The notes: generated by a model from the letters alone, not told the origin. Positions 45,061-56,511 are shown, counted from the first letter of the stretch. The stretch: DNA of 64,000 bases from Lolium rigidum (GCF_022539505.1 NC_061514.1:41404869-41468868); one strand, 5' to 3'. Translations and numbers: made by a program.

Positions 45061-45284
45061 TTTCCCATCGTATTTTCCTGCAGCCACCATATATCAGACA
45101 AGGAATTCACAACCCACTTGTTCTCCACCGGCTCCCACCGCCACATCCTCTCTCCCCACTACCTCCAACCCCGCAAGGTCGTTTCCCGCCATAGATCATT
45201 TGCCCCCAAAGCAATAGAACCTTGTAGGAGGTAGCTTATTTTGTGAAGGGTTTTTAGATTAACTGTCATATTCCAAGTTCGTCT

Positions 45285-45420
45285 TTTTCCTCGCAACTAG
45301 GTCACCTAAAACGACACCTCGCGAAGGTTTTCCATTTTTCTGCTTTTTCTTATTGAGTTGTGGTCAAATTGGGACCTCGCCAGAATGACTTTTCGCAAGA
45401 ACCGAAGTTGCGAGGCACAT
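45285..45420. repeat. Imperfect inverted repeat (CCTCGCAACT / AGTTGCGAGG)
   Basis: TCCTCGCAACTAGGT near 45291 is mirrored by GAAGTTGCGAGGCAC near 45405. The inner arms ACCTCGCGAAGG and TTTTCGCAAGAACC pair more loosely. It may be the remnant of a small transposon. Confidence 0.5.
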
Positions 45421-45670
45421 TGGAGGGTTTAGGGTTTAGTAATGAGACGAAGCCCAGGTAACATAGTAGCAACACTTGCACTGAGCCTTAATGCCATATG
45501 TTCTTCATGTATATATTCTAGGGACTGATTCTAAGTAATTAACATGATACCAAAACTTTCTAGGCTTATTCATTCTGCAATATGCATCTAACCTGTACCA
45601 CCCTGGAAAATGTGTTTGAATAAAACTCAGCCTAATGTGACATGTAATAGAAGACAATAAACTCTCATGC

Positions 45671-46018
45671 CTAGCTTACTCTACTAAACAGATGTAATAT
45701 ACATGCTAGAATACGTACTTCTGATTGCGAAACATCACCTTCATTGCTCAATGGAAAAACTTTACAGCTACTTCCAAGTGAGAAGCCTGAAGTACCATGG
45801 GGTTGGTAACACCTGAATTCGATAAGGGGGAACTTAGTAACAATTCGTTCAAAATATCGCACGGCATGACGAACATCGGACAATAGAAGCTCAAACCCTT
45901 GTGTAGAAGTTGATTCAAAACTGTCAGCTACATCGACAGAAACTGAAGCCAAAAGGAGAACTCGGACAGAATTCAAAATATGTAACCAAACAAGTTTAGC
46001 GGGCCCTTGTACAACCAC
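45671..46018 (-). CDS. Unidentified open frame, possible gene fragment
   Basis: 115 codons reading in part KLVWLHILNSVRVLLLASVS, VDVADSFESTSTQGFELLLS and DVRHAVRYFERIVTKFPLIE. The residue pattern (alternating hydrophobic helices) looks more like protein than its neighbours, but no family is recognised. It sits at the left edge of the segmental duplication and is absent from the second copy. It may be one exon of a lost gene or chance. Confidence 0.25.
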   Translation of the reverse strand: MVVQGPAKLVWLHILNSVRVLLLASVSVDVADSFESTSTQGFELLLSDVRHAVRYFERIVTKFPLIEFRCYQPHGTSGFSLGSSCKVFPLSNEGDVSQSEVRILACILHLFSRVS

Positions 46019-47381
46019 GAAAAAGGAGCTTCATGGAATGGGGGAGAGATGTGAAGAATGCTAATGGGTATGGATTGATCACTGTGTTAGGCTGATCCAA
46101 TGGATTGATCACTGTGTTGGCAAATCCATGCCACATGGCGATGTTTGATTTTGGTAAAGATGTTACAATTATTCCTGCACTCAACGAGATGACGGACAGT
46201 AGTGTTTGGGGAACATGACACCAATGTTGTTGCTCTACACAGGGGCTGGAAAAGTTGAGAGCATGTCCTTCATGAGGATCGGTACCTCATCAGTTACCCG
46301 GATGTCGTCGACTTCCAGGTACCAGACCGACATCGAACGGATGGTGGGCGTCCGGCCGTGTGGCGAAGTCAATGACGACACTGTCGTGGTCTGTCTTTCA
46401 CCACAGGAGCAGCAAGCTCAGAGAACACGTCCAAGGTTGCCGTCGATGGTGACGCTGCGTGCCAGTCCAGCACCACGGGTGTGGCGGTGTGGACGATGGC
46501 GGTGGCGAGCGAGCATCTGTAAGGCAATCTATTTAGCCGCGAGCTGGAGCACGTCCGCCACGAACAGGGACACCCTGCCACCTGGATGGCGCTGACTACG
46601 GGTAAGGGACTGAAGGTCGAACAGGTGGCGGGCGTCTGTTCGGCGAGCCTGACTGTACCAACATCGTGGGTAGTATCGCTCACTCACCACACGGCCAGTG
46701 TTTCTGGTGGCTCTAGACGTAGTTGGTGCTGCGCAGGAAGTGACTAAGCTGAGCATAGACGCCAGAGGTTGTGCCGGTGGTGAACTGCGCCACTGGAACA
46801 CAGATCGGTGTGGTGGGATGTGGGAACAACGAAAGGTGATGTGCAGAGGTCGATGCGACAGCCAACGAATCCAGCTACAACCCAATTCTACCTTCTCCCT
46901 CCGGTGTTCTGCTTGCTCGGAGACTGAGCAGTAGAGGGAAATGGAGCAGTGGCCACGGGAACGGGAACGGGACCGAGGGCAAGGTAGAAGTGAGACTTGT
47001 TCACGCAAAAATAAAATCTGAACCTTCTCTAAATTGGTTTTTGTTTGGGCAGAAATCTGAATTGTAAAACTTTCTGATGAATAGAATTGAAATGTTAATA
47101 CCAAAGTATGATTGGGTCTCATCACAGCAACTACTGTTCGTTTACGTGAAGAAAAACAATAACAATCTGCAAAAAAAACTACTGATTCCTAGAAAGAATC
47201 ACAGAATCAAAGCAATTTAAACAATAATGTAAATGGCAAGGACTAATCAAAGAAGGCTCGTTCATCGGAAGTACAGCGCCGAACCAAGATGATTCATTCG
47301 ACAAGAACCAAGAACAGAGAGTACTGAACTAATGAACAACTAACGCCATAGCTATCGCAGCAGCAGCGCGACGGAGGGGTC

Positions 47382-47696
47382 TCAAGCATGCACCGCGGGG
47401 GAGCCACAACCCAGGATGCACTTGGCTTCGTTCGCCGTGCAGATCACTGCGCACTCAGGACTATGAAGGAACGGCTTGTTCAAGCAGGAGATCCCGCACA
47501 TGGTGCCCTGCGTCCCGCAGCCCATCATGCAGCTCAAGATCGAGCCCAAGATCGAGGACGTGTGCACGCTGGCGACCGGTGCGGCCGCCACAACAAGACC
47601 AGGGTCCCTCGTTGCTTCAGCAGTGGACACCAGGGCGCCTACGAGGAGGACGACAAGAATGGCGACGGTGCCGGCGGAGTTCGCTGCTTGGGCCAT
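47382..47696 (-). CDS. Small secreted eight-cysteine protein, copy 1
   Basis: 104 residues in a single exon, from the ATG at 47696 to the TGA ending at 47382. Residues 1-28 look like a signal peptide: short polar start, hydrophobic LVVLLVGALV, and a likely cut after AEA. The mature part carries eight cysteines at 56, 60, 67, 71, 82, 86, 93 and 97, spaced CX3C-X6-CX3C-X10-CX3C-X6-CX3C, so the domain is two similar 16-residue halves. A TATA box lies 100 bp upstream and a 5' leader is conserved with copy 2. The pattern recalls small antimicrobial or hairpin-like peptides, but the family is not recognised and the role is inference. In-frame indels and few substitutions relative to copy 2 suggest it is functional. 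Confidence 0.75.
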   Translation of the reverse strand: MAQAANSAGTVAILVVLLVGALVSTAEATRDPGLVVAAAPVASVHTSSILGSILSCMMGCGTQGTMCGISCLNKPFLHSPECAVICTANEAKCILGCGSPAVHA

Positions 47697-47795
47697 TGCT
47701 GTTTCCGATGCAACTACTCGCTCGCTACAAAGCTTATGGCTTGTGGCTGGCTTGTGGGGAAGGTGACTTATGGTGAGAGGGGGCTCGGGTTCTCC

Positions 47796-47802
47796 TTATA
47801 TA
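47796..47802 (-). promoter_or_regulatory. TATA box of peptide gene copy 1
   Basis: The minus strand reads TATATAAG, 100 bp before the ATG at 47696. The equivalent site is kept in copy 2. Confidence 0.75.
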
Positions 47803-48460
47803 GCGCGGGGACGTTTAGGGCGGAGCGAATCGAGCGGTGGCGTTTGGCGGAACAGACTAACGAGAACAGCGGGAGGCCGGCGAGATACGGGATGGGATAA
47901 CGCCGGCGGGAAGGTGATGATAAGCGCGGAGCCTTATCGCATCATATGCGCTGCACCTGGACGCGGCGGGAGACGTTCGTTCCGCGCTGGAGATCGTTGC
48001 CGGCGAACTCGGGATGTTCGGGACGACCCTCTGATGTGGGGCCCGCGCGACAGAGACAAGAGGGAGAGAAGATACGGCGGCGAACGCAGAGATCGATGTG
48101 TGATTCAACGGCAAGAGTTCGCCAATAGCGGAGGTGTAGAGCATGCAGGTTTTTCTCTGAAAATATTATAAAGGAATTTATGGTTATTTCCAGTAAACTA
48201 AATCATGAAAATGTTCTTGGCGGTTTCTTAAATTCCATGTACTTATTATTATGTGTTTAGAAAAATAGTTTCCACCCAAAAATAATTTTCTCAACTGGAT
48301 ATAAACGAAAATCCTTTCTCATCCGGTGCACGTAGATCACACCCAACCCACCGGGGACAAGCGGGGTGTCAGATGGAGCTGAAAAGTTGGTAGGCCAGCT
48401 CTGCAGGGGAGGCGAAGTAAAAATTTTCCATCATCCCCATTCCCCCGGCATGTCGTCCCT

Positions 48461-48656
48461 GTGGAGATTTAGGTTAAGATGACTTACCTCGTTAGGGGCT
48501 CACCCTGCGTGTTTATATAAGGGTTTAACCAACTACCCAAAAGGATTTACAATCAGATTGTTACAACTCAGCACGCAAGGAACCAACTATCCTTATCTCT
48601 TGGTATCGTGGTGTACAAGGCAAGACACATATCTCTAACTAACCAACTTGCTAACA
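48461..48656 (-). mobile_element. Probable Copia 3' LTR of the second Copia fragment
   Basis: It runs TGTGGAGATT...TTGCTAACA and is followed on the plus side by CACCCCCTCAA, a polypurine tract on the minus strand, and then by the RNase H stop region. It contains TTTATATAAGGG (a TATA candidate). The partner LTR was not found, so the left edge is tentative. Confidence 0.55.
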
Positions 48657-48667
48657 CACCCCCTCAA

Positions 48668-50640
48668 TCACAACTTATCTAAGTTGAGATTGTTCTTGAA
48701 GGCTTCAAGCTGGCGCACAGTCATTGGTTTGGTTAATCCATCTGCAACTTGATCTCCTGTTGGAATGAATTTTTTATCCAACAATTTTCGAGCAAATCTT
48801 TCTCTTACAAAATGGTAATCTACCTCAATATGTTTAGTCCTAGCATGGAAGACTGGATTGGCTGAAAGATAGGTTGCACCCATGTTGTCACACCATAGCC
48901 GTGCTGCTGGTGGATGTGGTATTTTTAGTTCATCAAGAAAAATTTGAATCCACATAACTTCTGCTGTGGCATTAGCTAAAGCTTTATATTCTGCTTCAGT
49001 ACTAGATCTTGAAACTGTGGCCTGCTTTCTTGCACTCCATGAGATTAAGTTAGAACCAAAAAATACAGCAAAACCACCAGTTGATCTTCTATCATCTGGA
49101 CACCCTGCCCAGTCAGAATCAGAGAAAGCACTGATCATCATAGATGAGGCTCTATTGAATTTCAACCCCAAACTAGGTGTTCCTTTAAGATATCTCAGTA
49201 AGTCCAATGTGAGGTAGTTGGTGCATGCAGAAATTGACAAACCTTGTTGACTGAAAATGAAATATATGGTCGAGTAAGAGTCAAATATCGCAATGCACCA
49301 ACTATACTCATGTACTTGATGAATCTTCAGCATTAAGAGGATATCCTTCATATGTTGACAATTTTTCACTTGTTGACATGGGTGTACTCATAGGCTTACA
49401 GTTACCATACCTACTCTTTTTAGCACATCAGAGGTGTACTTCTCTTGTGTCAATAGAAGACCATCATTTATTCTCTTCACTTCAATACCAAGGAAGTAAT
49501 GTATATCACCAAGATCCTTCAAGGAAAAATCTTTTTGTAGATCTCGAAGAAGAGCTGCTGTTGCACTATGACAAGAGCTAGCAACAATTATGTCATCAAC
49601 ATAAATGAGCAAAAAATGGTAATATTGCCTTTGGAATAAAAGAATAAAGATGTATCAGCCTTGGAGGGAGTGAATCCAAGAGCTATCAGTTTTGTACTCA
49701 GTTTGGCGAAACACGCCCTTGGAGCTTGTTTCAATTCATAGAGAGCTTTGTCAGGCACGAGGGGCCTGTTTGAGACCATAGAGAGAACGTAGAAGACGAC
49801 AAACCATCCCATCAGGAACAGAATACCTAGGAGGAGGCTGCATGTAAACCTCTTCACTCAACTCGCCATTAAGAAAAGAGTTCTGAACATCGAGCTGTGA
49901 CACAGACCAATGTCGAACAGAAGCAACAACAAGAAGAGTACGCACAGTGGTCATATGAGCCACAGGGGCAAAAGTCTCATCATAGTCACGGCTGTGCTCC
50001 TGCTGAAAGCCACGAGCCACTAGAAACGCTTTATAGCGCTCAAGAGATTCATCAGTGTGGGTCTTAATTTTATAGACCCACTTACACGTGATAGGACGAA
50101 CACCAAAAGGGGGAGAAACAAGATCTCAGGTGCCAGTGCGCTCAAGCGCAGCGATCTCCTCAACCATGTTAAGCTGCCATTCAGGATGACGCTCGGCATC
50201 CCGATAAGAAGTCGGCTCGGAGACGACAGAGAGATCATACTGACTAGGAGAGTAACGGGCTGGAGCACGACGCTGACGAACAGGCCGTTAAGGAGGGAGC
50301 TCGTCGGCATAAGACAACTCATCAGAAGAAGAGGATGAAGGGACAACATCGGAAGGATCCAAAGCTGGAGAACGGGGAGTACTAGGAGGACTAGACGAAG
50401 GAGAGGATGGCGCCGAAGGAGGCCCATCAGAATTAGGAGGAGGAGGAGAAGGGACAGCAGAGGTGCATCCGTAAAAAGAAGAAAAGAGATATTATCCACT
50501 GGATAAGTACCCGAGATGGGGCGGGGATACAAGGGACGCGTCTCATCAAACGTGACGTCACGAGAGATGCGCATCCGACGATCAATAGGGTCCCAACAAC
50601 GATAGCCCTTATGCTCATCACTGTATCCGAGAAAAACACA
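48668..50640 (-). pseudogene. Copia pol remnant: integrase C-end, reverse transcriptase, RNase H
   Basis: The minus strand shows the integrase C-end ([20 protein letters not shown]), reverse transcriptase motifs ([77 protein letters not shown]) and RNase H ([52 protein letters not shown]). Stops and shifts occur at several points (for example near 49388, 49750 and 50280), so it is dead. It is of a different Copia family from the outer element at 8747-42250, judging by its RNase H and motif sequence. Confidence 0.9.
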
Positions 50641-50649
50641 CTCAACAGA

Positions 50650-50838
50650 CTGAGCGGTCAGGGTTGTAGGTTAGGTAAACAGATTCAGCTTCCCTATCCT
50701 ACTAGTGCATCTGTATCTCAGCGATCTTTTGATTTAGTTCGTTCAGATGTTTGGGGTCCGGCTCCCTTTCCTTCGAAAGGGGGTCATCGATACTATATTT
50801 TGTTTATTGATGATTTTTCGCGTTACACCTGGCTCTGA
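50650..50838 (+). pseudogene. Inverted Copia integrase N-terminal fragment
   Basis: The plus strand reads [40 protein letters not shown], then [17 protein letters not shown]: the end of the pre-integrase domain and the start of the integrase core. It faces opposite to the pol remnant at 48668-50640. Turning it round would restore the expected gene order. Confidence 0.85.
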
Positions 50839-51060
50839 TACCATGTTAAGCTTCATGCACTAGCCACTTGAACCAAAAGTCTGAACTGATGGAAAGAGCT
50901 AGGTAATCTACTTATACACTTCAACACCTCCTTTCACGTCTGACGGGAAGACGAGAAGACAAGTCAACACGTGTAGAGAGGCAAAGAGGCAGCGGGAGGC
51001 CGGGCGCGGCAGGAGGCTGCGAGAAGAGGGGCGCCGTGTATACTGTGATGGAGGAAGTAC
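50836..51060 (-). mobile_element. Copia primer binding site and adjoining LTR-like sequence
   Basis: The minus strand reads TGGTATCAGAGCC directly after ...GCTTAACA, the layout of a 5' LTR end plus tRNA-iMet primer binding site. The LTR-like sequence (TGTTAAGCTTCATGCACTAG) does not match the LTR at 48461-48656. It may come from a different Copia element. Confidence 0.5.
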
Positions 51061-51100
51061 TTTTATGCCGGTCTACTTGTCGAACCCTGTTTCGATATCA

Positions 51101-51998
51101 GTGCCCGTGCCGTCTGAACCTTTGGCTCCTCTGGCACATCTTGAGGATCAAGCTCGCTTTCTTCTTGCCACGCTTCGTTCTGGTCAGTGTGATGTTCTGA
51201 ATTACCGTGTTCAGCCCCGGAAGCTTTGCTACTCTCCGCACCAAGGTCGTGCCTCCACGGCGACAGATCTCGTATAGAGCTGACACTGCATTCTCCTTGC
51301 CCTTTGGAGTTCCCCACCTCATTAATCCGACGAGGCTGGTGATCACGGTTTCAGAGCTCCCAACGAGATGCACGACGGATGGTTGCTTCATCAGCAGAGC
51401 CAGAGCACCGGTGGCTTCCTCCGACACGGTGTCGTTCCTCAGGGCTTCGATCAAGGCTACAACCGCGCTCGGCTCAAGCATCCGGCTTGATCTCTCTCGA
51501 TGCGTCGAGAGGTTGAATAGCGCCATCACCGCATCTTTCCTCCCCCTCGGCATCCCCTTTTTCAGCATAGAGGCCAGCTTCTCCGGAGCGTCTGGCTCGT
51601 TTGTGATCATCTTCTTGTAATCATGGACGACGGAGAGGCTAAACAGATTTGCTGCTGCGTTCTCCTTGGCCTCCGTAGTCCATCCATTCTCCAACACGTT
51701 GACGATGAGCCGCAAGCAACCCTCCTGCTCCATGATCCGTGTCTTGTTCGGCTCGTAGATGGACAGGTTGAGCAGCGCAGTCACCGCGTTCTCCTGCGCC
51801 ATCTGATCCATCGACGGGAGCAGCCTGCAGAGCAACGGGATCGCGCCAAGCTCGGCGATGAATGCCCGGTTCTGCTTCCCAGCCTTGGCCAACAACCTGA
51901 TCTCGTTGGCAGCGACCGCCTTTGCGCTATCGGAACCCTCCACCAGCATCCTGACCAGAATCCTGGCGGTGGCCTTGTTCGCCTCGACGGCCGCCTTG
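51101..51998 (-). pseudogene. U-box E3 ligase (PUB18/19-like), C-terminal ARM-repeat part
   Basis: The minus strand continues the U-box gene after the hAT element: [74 protein letters not shown] and [15 protein letters not shown]. These are armadillo repeats that bind substrates in plant U-box ubiquitin ligases. The frame ends SQRFRRHGH at 51098. The usual family tail seems to lie just beyond, but on the other strand ([12 protein letters not shown], about 51075-51110 plus). Together with the N-part it would be about 580-610 residues, slightly shorter than PUB18/19. The gene is disrupted. Confidence 0.85.
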
Positions 51999-53147
51999 CT
52001 GCTGCCGGGGCCGGCCCATAAGGGGGTGCGGGGGGGCGACGGGGCAACCGCTCTGGGCCCGTAGGAGGCAGGGGCCCAGCCCAGGTAGTATAGGTCTAAG
52101 AAAAAAAAAAGCTGGTCCAAAACCCACCACGTATGTAGAATTTCTCTCCTTTGTATTTGCCATCGTCGACCCGTCTCCTCCCCCAAATTCTCCAATCACA
52201 AATAACACCGCGACCGTCTAAGGTCGCCGCAGCCATTAGTGGGCATCAACCGGGCTATTTTCCTCCCCGGATCATCTCTCTTTTTATCTTTCTAATCGTT
52301 CCCTATCCACTAACATTGGAGGCATTACAGATGGCACGTCTCCCTCCGTGGTTCCCTCCCCTAATCCCGTTTCCCATTTGATTCGTGGTTAAATAGCTCA
52401 ACTCTGGCTGCTCCACATCTCCAATTCTGCTCTTCTTAGGTCTATTCTTCAAGACTTTATTGGATCTGAAAGAGTGCATAGCAGATTAGGAGAAGAGAAG
52501 GCGGACGCTGTGACGACGAACGAGGGAGCGATCTTCTCCTTCATCTTTGTGTTGACCAGATCAAAAAATCTACATCAACAAGGTGTTGTTGTTTCTTGTC
52601 AACTGACTGTTTTTATGCAAATTGTTTGGTAACATGTCTAGTACAAAAAGTTTGTCCACCAACAAGAAAAAAGAAAAAAAACAGATAGATGAACCGGTAG
52701 AATTTCAGAGAGGTTCAATCGACAACTTCTTTCTAGAACTAGTAGTTCTTCCAGAAAGTTTATGCATTAAGCTTTAGAGAAGTTCTCATGTAATTTCTTG
52801 TTCATTAGCATCATATCCCATGGTAGCGCAAAACTTTCTGTAGCATCTTACCACTAGTTGTTTGTTCTGCAAATGAATGGATGAAATGATGGTCTCTTTG
52901 TGCCATTTAGAAGATCAATCTTTTGTAGAACTATATTGTTTTCTTACAATCATTAGTAGTTCTCTTGACCGTTACAAAGAAATAATTTGCGGTGTAAGTT
53001 CTTTTAGTTCAAATACCATCGATGTATGCTAATACTTGGTTAATTTTGGAATACAATGTATTCTAAACTTTTTTTTGTCAACAAAGGCCCTATTTTACTA
53101 TCTCACCCCAGGGCCCTGAAAATGTATGGACCGGCCCAGGCTGCTGC
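51999..53147 (+). mobile_element. hAT-type DNA transposon inserted in the U-box gene
   Basis: The element 52007-53139 (1133 bp) is flanked by a perfect 8-bp TSD, GCTGCTGC (51999-52006 and 53140-53147), which is the hAT hallmark. Terminal inverted repeats: CGGGGCCGGCCCATA at the left and, as complement, CTGGGCCGGTCCATA at the right. It interrupts the gene between residues SS and KAAVEAN. It is non-autonomous and keeps only a short transposase-like start. Confidence 0.93.
52634..52777 (+). pseudogene. Truncated hAT transposase N-terminus
   Basis: An ATG at 52634 opens 47 codons: a lysine-rich start (STNKKKEKKQ), then QRGSIDNFF, resembling the first residues of grass hAT transposases of the zf-MYM/DUF4371 type, then unrelated residues to the TAG at 52775-52777. 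The catalytic core is missing. Confidence 0.5.
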
Positions 53148-53984
53148 AGGCCGTGGCGACGCATTCCGCCATCCCCTCGGTGCTCTCCGGCGAGTCGTAC
53201 TGGAAGCGTAGACTCCGCACCACTGCGAGATCAAGCTGCGGAGCGCGCGGTAGGGCACCAGGCGGTTGTCGGCCAGCACCTGGCCTGAGTTGGGCCAGGT
53301 GGAGTGGCCCTCCCCGATCCACTGGATGATGGACGGGCGGTCGTAGGTCTGGCCGGTGGAGACCAGCACGGGGTCGCGCATGAGGTCGAGCGAGATCGAG
53401 CAGGAGAACTCCTTGGGCACCGAGAAGGAGGTGTCGTCGCATCCGCTGCCGCTGCCGCCCCAGGACGGGAGGCGCTGCACGTTGCCCGCCGACGGCCAGT
53501 ACCGGGCGGCCTTGGAGTTGGCGGGGTCGAAGAGGCTGTAGCGGAGCAGGGCGACGACGCCGCCGACGAGGAGCAGGTCGGTGTCCTCCTCCTGGCTGAG
53601 GATTTGCTCCTCGAGGTACTCGATCTCGGCCTGGCAGGAGGCGGCGTCGGAGATTCCGATGCTGGCGAGGAGGGATTTGAGAAGGGTGGGGTCGGGCGGG
53701 TGGCCGAGCTCCAAGTGGTGGAGCGCGGCCAGGAGGCGGTCCCGCAGCGTGGCCTCGTCCGGGTCGTGGTACTGCGCCGGCGCGCGGCGGCGGCAGTGGG
53801 CGCGGAGGAGGTCGAGGTGGCCCGCTGCGTCGGGGGAGAGGCGGAGGGAGGCCGCGGGGAGCACGTCAAGCACGACGGCGAGCTCGGCGTCGAGGTCACG
53901 GAAGGAGGCGGCGAGAGGGAGGCGCGGCGTCGGGCGGCGGAGCAGGAACTCGACCGGCGACGAGGCCGACGCCGGCGCGTCCAT
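53148..53984 (-). pseudogene. U-box E3 ubiquitin ligase (PUB18/19-like), N-terminal part with U-box
   Basis: From the ATG at 53984 (MDAPASASSPVEFLL): an N-terminal UND-like helical region (DAELAVVLDVLPAASLRLSP, LRDRLLAALHHLELG), then the U-box around residues 180-245 (FSCSISLDLMRDPVLVSTGQ, TYDRPSIIQWIGEGHSTWPN, LRSLISQWCG). The usual CPI and TCP motifs are CSI and TWP here. Just after the U-box, near 53206, one base is missing: the frame jumps from WCGVYA to FQYDSPESTEGMAECVATAC. Such ligases transfer ubiquitin to targets and often dampen stress or immune responses. The frameshift and the hAT insertion make this copy non-functional. Confidence 0.9.
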
Positions 53985-54228
53985 GGCCTCCCAGCAAGCG
54001 AGGACCACCTCTCCTTCGAGAGAGAGCGATACAGTCCATGCCTAAGATACTACGTGGGGGTCGACACAAGAGCATCACAACAATTTTGTGCCCGCTTCCA
54101 AGAGCATCGTTGCTTCCTTCCCGATCTCCTACACGCTAAACCTCGGCCCGGGCCCAAGATCTGACAGGGCGCCGCCGCCAGGTCGCAATCCCCTCCATCC
54201 AAAATCCCGACCAAGCCCACCTAGAGCC

Positions 54229-54537
54229 CTTAGCTGGCTTTCTTTGGTAATACCTCCAATGTCTCAACATATATATATCTAAATTCTTAAAAGCCTACAC
54301 TCAATAAGTAGTGAATAGATGTAAACTCCATCGTAGCTTCTGTTTCTCAAAAACTCCACGAGCTTAAATAGTGCCATGTTTAATAGGATCACACACTTTC
54401 TATTTATTTTAAATAGTGGCATCTTTGATAGGATCACACACTTTCTATTTATTTTCTTATCACACATTTTTCAAGGTCGTGATGACCAAAGCTGTAACCA
54501 TGTGATCATCATGCAAATATCATGTATATCATATGGT
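54229..54537. repeat. Interspersed flank repeat R, copy 3 (truncated)
   Basis: It matches 7121-7430 and 56512-56775 closely, beginning at CCTTAGCTGGCTTTCTTTGG and stopping after ATCATATGG. Confidence 0.85.
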
Positions 54538-56511
54538 ACGTCTCATAAACAGAGTTCGATCCAAATCAAAATAGCTAGCTAGCAATCTATGTTAAGTAAG
54601 TACGTCAAAGGCCAAAGAAGAGATCAAAATAGAGTTCGATCCAAATCAAAACAGCCAAGCTAGCCCGGGTACCGTGAAACAAGAACTCTGAATAGAAACA
54701 ACCCAGCTAGGCAGGGTTGGCCTGCATTATGTAGCTATAAATACCAGGACGTCCGCCATAAAGACGATCGATTAATTCATCTTCAGCCGTGTCAGCGATG
54801 AAAAATCAGGCGGCCGCGTTAAGGTCAAGCTCGCCGCAGCGGGTGCCTGCATGACAAAGGGGAAGCGGAAGACACATGAGCCACTTCTAACGGGAGGGCC
54901 GGAGTTTGCTGATACAAGTAGCGTCTCCGGCCAGCCCGGACTTTATCGACCGCGTCAAGGCGCGCGTGGGAACGTGACCGATGGACTAGGTCGATGGTGC
55001 CTGCACCACCGCGACGGTGCCGGCCGTTTATGCCGCTGCCGCTCTGTAATATAACCTGACGCCGAGTGCCACCACCCCCGCGCTACCTTGTTTTCATCGA
55101 CGCCATCTTGCGTTGCACTCGCCCGCGATGCCGGCGGCCGAACACCGTCCATGAGATCCAGCAGCTCGTCGCATCGAGAGAGCGGGTCGATTACTTGTCC
55201 AACAACAATACAAAATCGAATCCTAACCGCACGCCGTGTGACTATATGTTTTCGTTGCGTGGCGTCGCAAAACAATGAAGCGAATGGATCTTGACGGAGT
55301 TGCAATGCGACGCTGCCACCGGCTAGCGTGAACGGAAGAGGAGAGGTTGTGCGCGCGGCAGGTTGATCTTTTGCATGCCGACGAATCGGCCATGCGGATA
55401 TGGCTGCTTGACGTCTCCATGTCAGAGGTGTGCTGGGCACCGGGGATCGGGGTAACGATGGCGGCGGCAGGCTGATCTTCTACACGCCGACAAATCAGCC
55501 TTGCGGATATGGCTGCTCGGTGTCTCCATGTTGGAGGCGTGCTGACGATCACGGCGGTAGGATGTGGGCGTGGCCGCGACAGACTGGACAGCTTGGTGGC
55601 GTGGTTGGAGGCGGAAGTAGCCGACATCTCGGGCGCCAAGGGGAGGTGCTCTTCCTGTAGAATAGATCGGCGAGAGCGGGAACGAGGTCGAGGCAGACAT
55701 AGCCAGGCCATGTCGATGCCGACGGCCATCTCGCGCACCACATCCTGGCGCAGGGAAACGTCGGGAAGTGAGCAGGCACAAGCGACAAGGAGAGTTGAGC
55801 TGGCGGCTACGCTGGAGATGGTAGGACAGGGCCGGGCGATGGAGCCAACCACGAAGCAGTCATGCTGCGCGTGCACGAAGCTCTCAGCCCATGCCCCCAC
55901 TGCTTTGGTCTCTTTGCAATTTGCTTAGCTGATGCGGTTTGCTTCTAGGATTTAAATTTCTGTTTGCAATTTTTTGTTTTTTTAACAGACAATTTCTACA
56001 ATTTCGGACATGTATGTAACTCTTTGGCCGACACTCCTCCCTGTCTCATATAACTAAGAAAAGCATTCCAAAATGTTCACTGAAGGTTATTGAAAATGAT
56101 TTAGTTAGAGAACAATAATACTTACCCATAAATATTTAAAAACTAATGCGTCATATCAAAAATTTCCTAGAGACTAAACTACCCATTTGCACTAGAATAA
56201 GGATTACGATTTATTGTGGAAGTGAAGATTTATACATATCCACCTTTTATTTTGTCCGCACACAATCCCTTTCAATCTTCCAACACCGCCATGTTTACAG
56301 TCCCATCACGGTTCTACGCTTCCGTGGCCAGCGACCCTCCTATCTTCGACAACCCTCCACTACTATCTAGCGACTTATTTCTCGAGTATGAATGCCTACT
56401 ATCCAGTGCCCTATTCCTCGACTACGAAGACTCGATACACTCATAAAGGCTCTTAGACCGAGTCATATTTATTTCTCCCGATGCAACGCACGGCCACTTT
56501 TGCTAGTATAT
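54538..56511. other. Spacer with small repeats and a possible promoter, no gene identified
   Basis: A direct repeat (AGAGTTCGATCCAAATCAAA) lies at about 54552 and 54633. A TATA-like CTATAAATACC is at about 54735, followed by an ATG at 54798 that opens only 18 codons. At about 55355-55550 a unit of about 107 bp (GATCTT...GCGGATATGGCTGCT...) is repeated in tandem. The long minus-strand frame over 55223-55900 arises across this repeat and resembles no family. Confidence 0.45.

Larger units (their letters stand above)
46070..48452. repeat. Segmental duplication, copy 1
   Basis: Collinear with 57935-60412 in direct orientation. It starts at ATTGATCACTGTGTT (itself repeated about 33 bp later) and ends at CCCCCGGCATGTCG. 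It contains one cysteine-rich peptide gene and about 1.2 kb of left flank whose minus-strand fragments (such as VVSAIQVA) are too broken to identify. Copy 2 has about 190 extra bases at 58112-58300. A Copia fragment adjoins the right edge here. Confidence 0.9.

Noticed and set aside
53304..54164. 286-codon plus-strand frame
   Set aside because: Antisense shadow of the U-box gene.
55223..55900. 225-codon minus-strand frame
   Set aside because: It runs across a ~107-bp tandem duplication and resembles no family; no promoter or splice support.
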